A DNA stretch of 64,000 nt. It comes from Diphasiastrum complanatum. Its lineage: Eukaryota > Streptophyta > Lycopodiopsida > Lycopodiales > Lycopodiaceae. A program made the translations under genes and the position numbers. This document shows positions 33,472 through 43,999 of the stretch, one piece after another; the stretch's first letter is position 1, and every line of letters starts with the position of its first letter. The notes beneath the pieces are model-generated. The model saw only the letters and a program-made list of their open reading frames with translations. It was not told where the DNA came from and searched no databases. Where the stretch lies: positions 4,409,079-4,473,078 of the forward strand of contig CM055107.1 of the NCBI GenBank assembly GCA_029204225.1. Direction: 5' to 3'.

Positions 33472-34140
33472 ATATTTTATCGCCTTTATCGATGATTATT
33501 CAAGATTTACCAGTATTATGTTCATTAAGAACAAGCCTGAGGAATTCAACTGTTTTAGAGAATTCAAACAGTTTGTTGAGACACAGACTGGTCAAAGACT
33601 CAAGACCCCATGTACAGATAGTGGTGGAGAATTCTTGTCAGACGAAATGTCCGACTATCTATCATCATGCGACATTCATCATTAGTTCACCACCAGCTAC
33701 ACACCACAACGGAATGGAGTAGCCGAGAGGAAGAATTGAACACTACTAAATGTTGCACAATCAATGATGTCAAATGCTCCTGCTTCCCAAGAATTTTTGG
33801 ACTGAAGCAGTTTCAACAGCTTGCTATTTGCAAAACTATTCAGAAACCAAAGTAGTCGACTCAATAACTCCCTTTGAAGTCATTCATGGCTACAAATCGA
33901 GTCTCAAGCACCTCCGAGTGTTTGGCTGTCTTTGCTATGTGCAGATTCCTTCTAATCTGAGAAAGAAGCTTGACCCTATTAGCTGTATCTTCATTGGATA
34001 TTTGACATCACAGATAGCCTATCGAATCTACGATCTCGAGTCGAGCCATATCTCATTTAGTCGAGATGTCGTCTTCCTTGAAGATAGATTATATGACTTC
34101 AAGCAGAAGCAACCAAAGGAGGGTGCTTCGAGATACCATG
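33472..34140 (+). pseudogene. copia integrase
   Basis: Plus-strand integrase core and end in two frames. It reads FIDDYSRFTSIMFIKNKPEE (catalytic Asp), TPCTDSGGEFLS (second Asp; Arg of the usual TDRGG is Ser), TSYTPQRNGVAERKN (Glu), then a frameshift and LPKNFWTEAVSTACYLQNYS, VVDSITPFEVIHGYKSSLKH, RVFGCLCYVQIPSNLRKKL, FIGY and RIYDLESSHISFSRDVVF. The zinc finger is missing. All three DDE residues survive, but stops break the frame. The breakpoint near 34140 joins it to minus-strand gypsy env-like sequence. Confidence 0.88.
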
Positions 34141-34974
34141 CCATGGAGGTTTTGCTCTGCAGGAAGAGCTGATGATGCCAAAGGGGTTGTGGATCCAGGA
34201 GTTTGACTGCTTCTTTATGTGTTTTACACTGGTCCAAAGATCTGGCAATATGTAGCTCCCGTGCTCCTTTGTGGTTGAATATTGCTTGACAAATTCTTGA
34301 GAGGCTCGCAACTCCTTGTTTGGTTCTATGGGCGTGATTCTGTGCCAGATGATTGGTGCTTCAGAGGCAATGACATGCTGAATTTGGAGATCAGGTTTAG
34401 GGGAGAGAGGAGGGGAAGGGTTAGCTTCAGCAATTCTTTGTGATTTAGGGGAAAATTGGCGTTGAATAAATGGGAGGGTAGTGGTGTCGAGGGGGTTAGA
34501 AGCGGAGGAAGGAAAAAGATTATGTTGGGAGCTGGTACCACCAGAGCCCGATGGATTGGTTGGTGCTTGAGCTCCTTGCCCCAGGGGTTGGCCTTGAAAG
34601 GATGAGCTTTGAGTAGCAGGAGGAGGCTGCTAGAATCCTGCTCCATCTCCACCATCTGGTCCATCAAAGTGGTGCCCAGAATCATGGAACTAGGCGTGCT
34701 CTACATGGACAGAAGGTGTTGACTGGGCAGCTACTTTTCACCTCTCTTCCAAGGTGGTGATATGCTGGTTAAGGGCCTCGACGGAAGCAATGTATGATTG
34801 TTGTAGTTTGGTGTGCTGCTCAGTTGTGGTCAGCTTTTCCACCAGCGTTTTATAGGCCACCACTGGAATGGGAGTTCCCTCAGGAATAGCTGGTGATGCG
34901 AAATTAAGATTATCATTGGCCGTCTGCATGTTGGATATCTTCAGTTGGAGTTAGTTCTGGAGGTGGAGAAGCAT
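34141..34974 (-). pseudogene. gypsy env-like ORF, C-terminal part
   Basis: Continuation of the ORF at 35870-37548 beyond the Mutator-like insertion. From 34929 it reads FASPAIPEGTPIPVVAYKTL and a coiled-coil-like stretch EKLTTTEQHTKLQQSYIASV, then across frameshifts a Pro/Ser/Gln-rich region (GQPLGQGAQAPTNPSGSGGT). It ends near 34140, at the junction with the copia integrase. Low complexity prevents a firm family assignment; the assignment rests on continuity with the upstream half. Confidence 0.5.
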
Positions 34975-35869
34975 GGGCCTTGGCATTTTGCGAGTAAATT
35001 TTTTGCGAGTTTTGCAAGTTTCTTTCTTGCCATCATTCAACAAAAAGATAGCACATGGTGTGCCACCCTTTTTATGCCACTTCTTCAATGTTTATTATTC
35101 AAAATGTGGTTTGGTACATAGTTAAAGATCCCACGAAGTAAAAAAATTTCAAAGTAATTTTTTTTTTTGCAGCCAACCCAAATAGCATGCCGGCATGCTA
35201 AGCAGCACGAAGGGCCGGCGTGCTATCTGGGTTGGCTGCAAAAAAAATTTCTCATTTCATATAGCACGTCAGCGTGCTATCTTGGTTGGTTGCAAAAAAA
35301 ATTTCTCATTTCATATAGCACACCGACATGCCACCTTTAAAGGTTGTAATTTTTTTTTTCATTGTTTTACTTAGCACGTCGGCTTACTATGTTGGGAGCT
35401 TTAAACAAATATTCCGAAATAATGGTTTTACTCAATTTTGGTTCTCAAATGTGTCAAAATAGCTTTTCTATTTTATAATTTACTTGGCTAGCTCACCGGC
35501 ATGCTAGCCGAATCAGCTCCAAAAAGAAATTTATTTTTTCAAAAAGTTCTTCAAAAAAACTTCATGTTTTTATAAAAAATTTGCAAGCTAGCACGCTGGC
35601 ATGCTAACTTTTACAACTTCAAGGACAGTTTAAAAAAAAAAAAAAGTGAACCTGTATTTATAGAGTAACAAAATATTTTCTGATGGACCTATTTAGAATA
35701 TGATGGATAGTCAAATTTTTACTATGCATCAAACCATCATTCTTGTTCTTAAAAAATCATGTAGTGGCATAGAAAGAGAAGCACACCACGTGCTACCATT
35801 TTGTTGGAGCATCTCATGGAAGAAACTCACAAAACTCGCAAAAAATTTACTCGCTGAATGCCAAAACCC
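34975..35869. mobile_element. Mutator-like MITE, 895 bp, with 9-bp target duplication
   Basis: Terminal inverted repeats start GGGCCTTGGCATTTTGCGAG (left) and GGGTTTTGGCATTCAGCGAG (right, reverse strand) and stay alignable for about 130 bp. The flanks repeat GAGAAGCAT (34966-34974 and 35870-35878). Long G-starting inverted repeats and a 9-bp duplication are the marks of Mutator-like elements. No transposase is inside; the middle holds palindromic TAGCA...TGCTA repeats. It interrupts the env-like ORF: the codons for its Met-Leu-Leu sequence continue across the duplicated 9 bp. Confidence 0.85.
35160..35610. repeat. palindromic TAGCA/TGCTA repeat cluster
   Basis: Five to six copies of a CGGC-centred palindrome, the best being TAGCATGCCGGCATGCTA (35183-35200, perfect over 18 bp). 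Arms 35161-35194 and 35213-35247 form a larger inverted repeat with two mismatches. The word GCAAAAAAAATTTCTCATTT recurs in tandem (35238 and 35293). Confidence 0.85.
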
Positions 35870-37548
35870 GAGAAGCATTTGCTGTTGTTGCTGATTGTAT
35901 GTGGTAAGGTTTTGGATTTGCAGTTGTTGTTGCTTGTTTAGCAAACTTCTATTTTATGTTTATGGATTAAAGGCTAAAAACCACCGCTTTAACATTGGCC
36001 CATACAAAACAGGGTGCCGAATAAATTATATTGGAGCTCATTTACCAACCATACTGCTTTTTGGGCTGCAAGGGGTAACTGCTCTCAAGGGCCAATGTCA
36101 GGGAAGGTGCTGTATAGTTAGGTTATGGCATTGGGTTAAAGGGTAGAAAATCAAGAACAAGGGGAGATGGAGATGAATGAAAGACAGGAGGAAGCGATTG
36201 AGGGATGATAGGTGAATGAGGTGGAAACATACTGCGTGGCGTAGATGTGTGGAGTGGGTTAGTGGTGACGGTGGTTGCTAGAATTTGTGCTAGCAATTGT
36301 AAAGCAAAATCATCTACGTTGACTGTAGAGTCAAGTAGGGTGGAAGTTTGTACAGGTGAGGGCTTTTGTGGAAGGGTGGAATTGAAGCTCGTGTTGAGAG
36401 TGAGTGATGGTGTGGAGGTAGCGGTAAAAGGTGGGGGTGGTGGTGGAAGTGTAATAGCAAGTGATGAAGGTGGAACTGCAGAAGTTGTCGTGGCGGTGGA
36501 CAAAAATACACCCATAGAACCGGAACCAACAGTGCCTGCATCAACTGAACTGCCTGCTGTTGCTACCACCTACCTTCTTGTCGCAGCCTGTTGGAGAAGG
36601 GCTTCATGTTGGGCTGAGACATCCTTTGGGACCTGAGAGGGTTTAAGACTCCCTTCGGAATCTGCATATTCAGTCCCGATGTCACTAGATAAAATTTTTT
36701 GAGGTACGTCGCCTTCAGTGCTGACCGCTTTTCCTTTTTGCTTCTTAGTTGGTGGTGCTGGTGAAACGGGTTCTGTTGTCGGTTGTGGGATGGCTCGCTT
36801 CTTGGTGTTCGGATAGACATCTCGAGCTCTTTGATGGCAGCAGCCGCCCAAGATCCCAACTGTTTGGTGACCAACATGTGGAGAAGATATTCACACTTGG
36901 TAGATGGTTTCCTGGCTTTTAGGGCCCCACACAACTTATCTGATATCCTCTCAGCCACTTGTAGTTCTGAGTGGGATCGTCCATAGTGATAGTCAAGGAG
37001 AAGAGATCGTTTGGTGGTATGCGATCCATCTTGGCGATATGGACTTCGACCATGGTGACGAGAATTTCTGATGTCGTCCAGAGATGGGGATCTGTGAGGA
37101 GGTGGATGGTGATCACGTCGTTGGTTTGGGCAATAATTTTGTCATCCTCTGTTAGAAACTTGGTAAAATACTTGGCATCATAACTCGTGCCCTTGGCATA
37201 GATCGTCTCTCCGATATTAGGAATTCCAATGCCCTATATATGCTCAGGAGAGATGTTGATGATGGTGGAGCTGTCGGCCTTAGATGTGATCTTGAATGTT
37301 TGGAACTCATCCAAGTATGTCGAGTAGGCAGCTCGGATCAAGCTCTCGCTCTACTGATCAAGAAAGTATGTAAGATCGAAGCCAAGGTTCGTAAGGATGT
37401 CGTTAGCTAGGATAAGCTGCTCAACATAATGCTTGATACAAATCATAAAGATATCCCCTGAATAAGGCCTAGGAGGTTTACGACGATGGAGCGAGAGTGA
37501 GGAGTCGTGAGAGGCCATGGTAGTAGTGATTCTAGATTGTTCTGGCAA
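35870..37548 (-). pseudogene. gypsy env-like third ORF (Tat/Athila type)
   Basis: From the ATG at 37518 (or 37548) it reads MASHDSSLSLHRRKPPRPYS, LILANDILTNLGFDLTYFLD, a stop, SLIRAAYSTYLDEFQTFKIT, ISPEHI, LTEDDKIIAQTNDVITIHLL and LVTMVEVHIAKMDRIP. After frameshifts near 36960 and 36850 it continues with ERISDKLCGALKARKPSTKC, LHMLVTKQLGSW and a Pro/Thr/Ser-rich tail. The order (LIRAAY near the start, a short fold, a helix-rich end, a charged low-complexity tail) resembles the 'putative plant transposon protein' (Transposase_32-like) ORF found downstream of pol in Athila elements. Its place after an integrase end agrees. Function is unknown, and the env label is historical. Confidence 0.5.
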
Positions 37549-37627
37549 GTTGAAAAATTTTGAAAATTTTTGGCATGAACTCGAGAGCGAAAATCTAGAA
37601 TGAATTCGTGGAGAGATATGGGGAGGC

Positions 37628-37637
37628 CTATATATAG
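37628..37637 (-). promoter_or_regulatory. TATA box upstream of the env-like ORF
   Basis: CTATATATAG lies about 110 bp upstream of the ATG at 37518. It could drive a subgenomic transcript or be a chance AT word. Confidence 0.35.
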
Positions 37638-37639
37638 TC

Positions 37640-38214
37640 TTTTTTGGTCAGGAATTCGCAACTTTACCCAAAAATTGTCCTCAATGTCCATAATTTCCTA
37701 ATTAGGGTCAAAAAATTTGAGGCAGTGTTCTAAGGGTCGGCGAATTCCTGTAAGTGATTTTTGTGTCCCAAAATAGGAAAAATGTCTGACAGTTAAAAAT
37801 GTGTTTGATCAGAATTTGCGGAGATGACAGAGAAATCATGGAGATGATTTTGAACTTCAGCGAATTATCTATGAATTCTGTCACTGGGTATCTGATGCAA
37901 AAACCCGATTTTTTTGATTTTTGAAAAATGTGTCTCTGTGACAGAATTCATGGAGGTAAAAAATGATCGTGCACTGTAAAAAAAGTGGTTGGGCGAATTC
38001 TATTTGTGATGGTGGTGAGACAAATGTTTTAAAAAGAATGATTTATGTAATTTTCTCAAAAAAAAAAAAAGACTGATTGTATGCTTGATCTGATAGTATC
38101 TTACTGTTTTGAAACAAGAAAACATAGCAAAAAAATGACAAGCAGACAATAAGAAAATTAAGAAAAAAAAATAGGAAAGAAAACATCTAATACATATCAA
38201 AATAAAAGCAGGGC
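37640..38214. other. spacer between integrase end and env-like ORF
   Basis: No coding motif. GAATTC/GAATTCG words recur several times (37650-38000). It matches the non-coding spacer expected in this element type. Confidence 0.4.
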
Positions 38215-38770
38215 TCATTGTACTTTCTCAGTCTACTCCCATTGACCATAGTGTCTAAGATATCGTCTTGAAGGGTTTAGAGTTGTACATATCCAGAGGC
38301 AAAGACTTTCTGAATGACATAAGGACCTTGGCCAGAAATTTCAGTTCGTCTTTAAAGGCTTTGGCTTGGTATAGCAGGACCTTATCTCTGACCTAGAATT
38401 CTCTGAATTTCAAAAATTGATTATGCCATGCTTTTTGTTGACGTTTGTGGACTTGTTGAGCATGGATGCTGATCCGTTGTGTTTCACATAGTTGTTCCAG
38501 ATGGAATAACCTGTTTGCTAGAGTCTGTTGATTGTCTAGCTCCAGATTATAGGCCACTCGAAGAGATGACATATGAAATTCTACAGGCATGACGGCTTCT
38601 TGGCCATATGCTAGCTGGAAAGCCAACATGAAGTTTGAGTTCTCAATCAGATCGGTTGGATTCGACAATTTTGGTGAGAATTCCACATAGGATTTTATTG
38701 GTGGATTGTGTCTGGCCATTGCATCGTAGATAGTATGGGGAACGTTTTTTATGTACCACAAAAAATTTGG
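38215..38770 (-). pseudogene. gypsy integrase C-terminal part
   Basis: End of a Ty3/gypsy integrase. It reads FQLAYGQEAVMPVEFHMSSL, RVAYNLELDN, NRLFHLEQLCETQRISIHAQ, QKAWHNQFLKFREF, a stop, and VRDKVLLYQAKAFKDELKFL, and then in another frame LRKYNEP at the end. The AYGQEAV-MPVE segment and the KAWH...F-x-V-x-D-x-VLLY pattern are characteristic of the Tat branch. The catalytic core is absent above 38770. It precedes the env-like ORF, consistent with one minus-strand element. Confidence 0.85.
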
Positions 38771-38835
38771 AAAGAAGATTTGAGGGAGTTCAGAAAATGT
38801 GTACCCCTATCACTGATAAGTTCTAGAGGACATCT

Positions 38836-39362
38836 TGTCATGTACTACTAGTACATTAGTGCTTATCAATGCATCAAAATATCCATTGTAAGCTTTGTAG
38901 GCCCAAAAGGAGCTATTAGCCTTAAGAACAAGGCGGTTCCCTCTTTAGGCCCTCCAAAGTAATTAATAAGGATAATAGGCCAACAAGGGCCCAATGTAGT
39001 TTAAATAATACTTAAAAAGAGCTAACTATCTCTCAAGATAGTTAAGTTAAGTAGGAGCATTGTCTATAATTAGGCAAGAGACATCATTTTGTGAATCTTT
39101 TGGCTCATTTGCAAGTGAGAGCTTCTAGCTTCCTTGTGAATGTGAGCCATAGGGATCTCCATTGCTAGGTCTCATGTGCCCTATCCACATGATCAATGCT
39201 CCATTTCCATTGATTGTACTCTTTCTTTCATTGCTAATGTGATTCCATGGTGATCTCCATGTACCTAGTTTTCTATTGATATGCTATCATGAATGTCTTG
39301 TTACTTTCTTGCTATTAGCTTTACTTCATTGTTATTGCTATTAGTTTTGGATTTCATATGAG
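38836..39362 (+). repeat. LTR (527 bp), same family as 138-4839
   Basis: Starts TGTCATGTACTACTAG, like TGTCATGTACTGCATG at 8502, and shares the following GTGCTTA...AATGC...CCAT words. It ends near TTTCATATGAGA, followed by a decayed primer site. A rearranged copy lies at 25331-25934 in reverse. Confidence 0.65.
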
Positions 39363-39367
39363 ATTTC

Positions 39368-39388
39368 TTAGTATCATAGCATAGATCC
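39368..39388 (+). other. decayed primer-binding site
   Basis: TTAGTATCATAGCATAGATC aligns with TTGGTATCAGTGCATTAGATC at 4843. Several transitions separate it from the canonical site. Confidence 0.55.
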
Positions 39389-39389
39389 A

Positions 39390-40187
39390 TGATTCATGAT
39401 GATTTTATGTGAATTTCATTATATTTGATGAGTTTATTGTTTTTATAGCTTTCTTTTTGCTGATTTTTAACTTTAAATTTTGCAGTTTTGTTCAAACAAA
39501 TTTTTGACATTCAATTATGTTTTCATTTCTAATTTGATTCAATAGGTTTGCATAGCTTTGCTTAGCTTTAACTTGCACCAATTTTCAAGGCATTTAAATA
39601 AGAGATGCAAAAGTTATTGCACTTTTTTCAAAAGCTATCAAAATAGGTGATTAGAATTTTGCTTTCACTTGATTTGAATCTTTCAGATTTGATCTAAGTT
39701 TTAATCTCAAGTTTCTATAGATAGGATTTTAGAGCATTGTCCTAGCTTTGATCTGATCCATATGGCAGGTCATTTGGATTAGTATCCAAAAAGTTATGAC
39801 AATTCTTGATTCCTAGCTCTAATTTTGTTAGTTTTGCTTCTTCAAAATTTTCAGACCTGTTCTGTGGTTAATTCGACCAATCAAAGCACATATAATCATT
39901 GATCCGATCCTGTAGGCTGATAGAGCTTGTGGTTAGCTTTCAGAGGTACTGAACTTGTTTGATTTAGATCAATATTGTGAAAGCTATCAAATTAATGGAG
40001 ATGGGTCAGGATTGCCAGAATTTTAGAAAAAAATTTTACAAGTGAGAGAGAAGCACTTCAATCTTTCAAATTTGAAGTTTGTTTGTGTTGAATTTTCTTT
40101 CACATTTTTCATTTTGAAGTTTAAAAAAAAGGGCCTAAACCTAAACCTGGCTAACCTAACATGATCTAAACCTAACCCTATACTCTC
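39390..40187 (+). repeat. internal region of the second non-autonomous element, left of HSP70
   Basis: T-rich leader-like sequence. The part 40040-40187 (GAGAGAAGCACTTCAA, CCTAAACCTAAACC) matches 5417-5550 in the first copy. No gene. Confidence 0.55.
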
Positions 40188-40893
40188 TCCTAGATGAGTA
40201 TCTCCTGCCGTGACTTTCACCTAAAAAAAATGCCCTCCTCCATGGTCAGGATCGGCACATCAAAAATTCCACCACCAAGATCAAAATCAACACGTTCTTC
40301 TCTTTAGAACTGCTAGCCTTCTTGTCAAGACCATAGGCAATGGCGGCCGTAGTAGGCTTGTTGATGATCCTCATTACATTCAGGCCAGAAATAACACCTG
40401 CATCCTTCATTGTCTGTCTTTGTGAGTCATTGAAATACGTAGGCACTGTCACCATAGCATTTTTTATGGTGGTTCCCAGATAAGCCTCTGCAATTTCTTT
40501 CATCTTCGTCAAAACCATAGAAGAAATCTCCTCTGTTGAAAACTGCCTTTCCTCACCCTTGTACCTCACAATGATTCTTGGCTTGTCACCAGGACCACGA
40601 ATGACCTTGAAGAGCCAGAGGTTGATGTCATTTTCAACAGTTGGATCGGAGTACCTTCTTCCAATTAATCTCTTTGCATTGAAGACAGTGTTGGTAGGAT
40701 TCATGGCAACTTGATTCTTAGCAGCATCTCCAAGGAGCCGCTCTGTGTCAGTAAATGCAACGTAAGATGGAATTGTTCGATTTCCCTTATCATTGGCAAT
40801 GATCTCCACACGATCATACTGCCAAACGCCCACACAATAGTAGGTGGTTCCCAAGTCTATGCCAATAGTAGGACCTTCACCTTTGCTCGCCAT
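40188..40893 (-). pseudogene. HSP70: cytosolic HSP70 fragment (ATPase domain, intron-less)
   Basis: Fragment of a cytosolic Hsp70 chaperone gene. From the ATG at 40893 it shows [14 protein letters not shown] (phosphate-1 motif), [80 protein letters not shown] and [18 protein letters not shown]. One deleted T in the NVLIF region (about 40285) shifts the frame, after which [13 protein letters not shown] (phosphate-2) continues. A second shift near 40222 precedes KVTAGDTHLGE, where homology stops at 40188. It covers about 230 of some 650 residues. Plant cytosolic Hsp70 genes carry an intron at about codon 72 (VF-D/AKRLIG). None is present here, which suggests an origin from mRNA. It lies inside a non-autonomous LTR element. 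Confidence 0.92.
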
Positions 40894-41750
40894 CGCTGAT
40901 CGCCCATGATCCCAAAACCCCCATCAAAACAGCTCAAATAACTCTCAAACCAAAACCGCTTCCAACACTACCACACTAAACTGACACCACCCAGTCCTAC
41001 AAAAAAAACTTCTACACAGACGTCTCTTCCAATTTGCTACTTGTAGAAGCTAAATCAGCTTGTTAGAGTAGTTGCAGCTGGCACGAACTCACTCAGACAA
41101 GAATACAGACAAATCAAGCTCGCTCTCTCTCTCTCTCTCTCTCTACCCCGTTCTCTCTCCTCGGTTGAGTTCGTTCTCTCACTAACCTTTTCTCTCTCCT
41201 CGGATGAGTACGTTCTCTCACTAACTTTTTCTCTCTCCTCGGTTGAAATCCTTCTCTCACTACCCTCTTCTCTCTTCTCCTGCGGTTGAGATCCCTCTCT
41301 CTCTCTCTCTCTCTACTGGTCTCTCCAGCATTGTTCAATTTTTTTTTCCACAATCACCCAACTGCATAGAAGCAGCCGCAAAAAAACTTTGCCATAAATT
41401 TTAAACTCTTCCATGGTTTTTATACTCTTTTATGAGCATAAAAATGTATTATGGATTTCAAATGTTTTTTAGAATCTAATTTGTAAATTTTTTAAATACC
41501 CCATTTTCTGAGTTGAATGCAACTCATTTATATTCTCTTTTTTTGAACTGCTATAACTTCCTAGTGCGAGCTCAGATTTTAGTGCTGTAAAAACAAAAAG
41601 TGATCAGAAAGACGAGCCTGACACGACTAAGTTATTGAAATTACAACTTTTTGCCTTTTCAATTTCACTCATCGTAAAACTCTGAGTTTTAAGTGAGTGG
41701 AGAAATTGTCAAGATCTTATTTCCTTGCAAAAATCAGACTTCGCAATTTT
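40894..41750 (+). repeat. internal region of the second non-autonomous element, right of HSP70
   Basis: 40894-41110 may be HSP70 5' UTR or element sequence. 41121-41312 is CT-rich with a tandem unit of about 44 bp (TCTCTCCTCGGTTGAG, TTCTCTCACTAAC) in three to four copies. 41500-41700 matches 6000-6250 of the first copy. Confidence 0.55.
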
Positions 41751-42989
41751 TTCTATAAGGGTCTTTATAAATTTACAGACTCATATTCTCCCTTGATTTG
41801 TTAAAATGGTTCATAAAAACCATTTTATGAACAACCAATTTGCAAACATACAAATACAATTCATAAACCATATGTGATTTCTAGCATGTGTTTTGGTTTG
41901 AATGCAACACATCACAACAAAAAATTTATAGCAACAAATATTTTCTACAAAATATGTTTTCTATGCAAATCCACAACAAGGAACAGTAAACTAACATGTC
42001 AAATGCTATGTTGATTTTCAAAAAAATTGTTGAAGAATGTAATTGATTTTTTTTTTAGCAAAAGTTAAGCTTCAGTAATATTCTCGCAACGTCACTTTCT
42101 TCTAATCACTATGAGACATTTAAAAAGCCTCACATGTATAATCACCAGCCTTGTAGTTTGACAATCGACATTGCTTGTCATGTTTTTTTTTCAATGATGG
42201 TTTGATTAATCAGTTGACTTTCAAATCTGAAATGAAGTTTGATAATTTAGAAATGAGTACTAATTTCAAAGATGAGCCCCCAAGTTGGAAGGGCTAAAAG
42301 TTGAATCATGAATGCGAAAGCTTGTGCTGAATTTTTTTTAAAGTTTCAAGTGATGTGTATAATATATTTATTGTGAATCTATACAAGTAAAAAAACAAAG
42401 GTGCAAGTCAAAATGACATTTTTGAATTGTATGTGCATGTCTGCTATGACGGCCAAATTTTTAGGAAGCCTGTATTTACAGCCAAAATCGCTTTTGACGG
42501 TCAATACGGCTGTCAAAACTGAAGGTTGATAATCACCATGAGATTTATTTGCTTTGTTGACTTGTATCATTACTGTAGAGTCTCAAATTGTCATTTTGTT
42601 ATGCAACTATTTCTCATGAGTCACACAATGACATAATACATATTTCCATTGTTGGGATTGATTTTTTAGATCATTTCTTTTTTTATAATAGTAACTAATA
42701 TGGTCACACATTGACTACGGATGCCATTCACATAAGATTAACACTATAAGAAAAAAAAATTGTCTCGTGAAAACTAGGTACGGACACCTACAACCTTAAC
42801 AAACAGCCCACAAGGAAAATTAAAAATTGTCTATATAATTATATGTATTGAACTTATCCATAAATCATGCCCATGCACAAATACAACCATAGATTTTACA
42901 AATGTTTTTGGTTTCACCATCTATGGCAGTGTAGAACTTAACATTATATAATTCAAAACCATAGATCATATTCATCTCAAATGAGACTA
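41751..42989. other. gene-free stretch
   Basis: AT-rich. No gene, LTR terminus or polypurine tract was recognised, so the right end of the element carrying HSP70 remains unknown. Confidence 0.5.
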
Positions 42990-43923
42990 GCATATCAACT
43001 AGGCGCATATGTGGCCTGCCACGCAAGCCTATGCTAGGCCTGTGTGACTTGCCACATGGCAACTTTTGAGCCCACCTATATATATCTCTCTCTGTAGGTC
43101 CACTCAAGCCTACGTGGTAGATCTCGGTTGGCTTGCCATACAAGCCTAAGGTAGGCCTACATGGCTGCTACTTGGCAAACCTCAAGCCTACATGATTTGC
43201 CCTGTGGCAGACCTATGTGGCTTGCCACATGGCAGTGTGTGACAGGCTTGGTAGATAGCAGACCACATAGGCAGAGCCTAGTTGGCTTGCTTGTCTATGA
43301 TTTGCCTCGTGGCAGCCATACGTGACTTGCCACGTGGTAGCCTATGACAGGCTTGGTAGATAGCAGGCCTATGTGGCGTGCTACACAAGCCTATGATAGG
43401 CCATGTGGCAAGCCACACAAGCCTATGGTAGGCCTATGTGGCTTGCCACGTGGTAGCTTTTGAGCCCCAGCTCTTTCTCTCTCTAGGTCCACTTAGGCCT
43501 ATGTGGCAAAGTCTGGTTGGCTTGCCACACAAGCCTATGTTAGACCTACGTGGTTTGCAAACCCTAAGCTTGCAAGACTTGCCACGTGGTAGACCTACGT
43601 GGCTTTCCACGTGGCAGCCTACGACAAGATTGGCAGTTAGTAGATCTCCACTCAGGCCTACCTGGCAGAGCTTGGTTGGCTTACCATGCAAGCCTATGTT
43701 AGAACTACGTGGTTTGCCACGTGACAAACCCGAAGCTTGCATGACTTGTCATGGGGTAGGCCTACATGGCAAGCCATGTGGCAGTCTGCGACATGTTTGG
43801 TAGATAGCAGACCTATGTGGCCTGCTACACAAGCCTATGGTAGTTCTACGTGGCTTTCCACGTGGCAAGTCCCAAGCCTACATGGTTTTATACGTGGCAA
43901 GCCTATGTGGCAACTTTCGAGCC

Positions 43924-43925
<2 letters not shown>
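42990..43925. repeat. satellite-like array with CCACGTGG palindromes
   Basis: Imperfect tandem array. Short words recur: GGCTTGCCACGTGG, CACAAGCCTATG, GGCTTGGTAGATAGCAG (near 43234, 43352 and, varied, 43625 and 43794). A longer unit containing GAGCCC, a CT run and AGGTCCACT recurs at about 43070, 43460 and 43919, i.e. 390-460 bp apart. No ORF is credible. Confidence 0.8.

Positions 43926-43986
<61 letters not shown>
43926..43986. repeat. (CT)30 microsatellite
   Basis: Uninterrupted CT run directly after GAGCCCCAT, the same place where the two earlier satellite units have short CT runs. Confidence 0.97.
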
Positions 43987-43989
<3 letters not shown>

Positions 43990-43999
43990 TATATATTGA

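Noticed and set aside
41114-41353. Arg/Glu-rich 79-residue minus-strand ORF
   Set aside because: It is the translation of a 44-bp CT-rich tandem repeat.
42990-43925. CRISPR-like array
   Set aside because: The repeats are imperfect, unevenly spaced and in a plant genome with no cas genes; it is satellite-like DNA.
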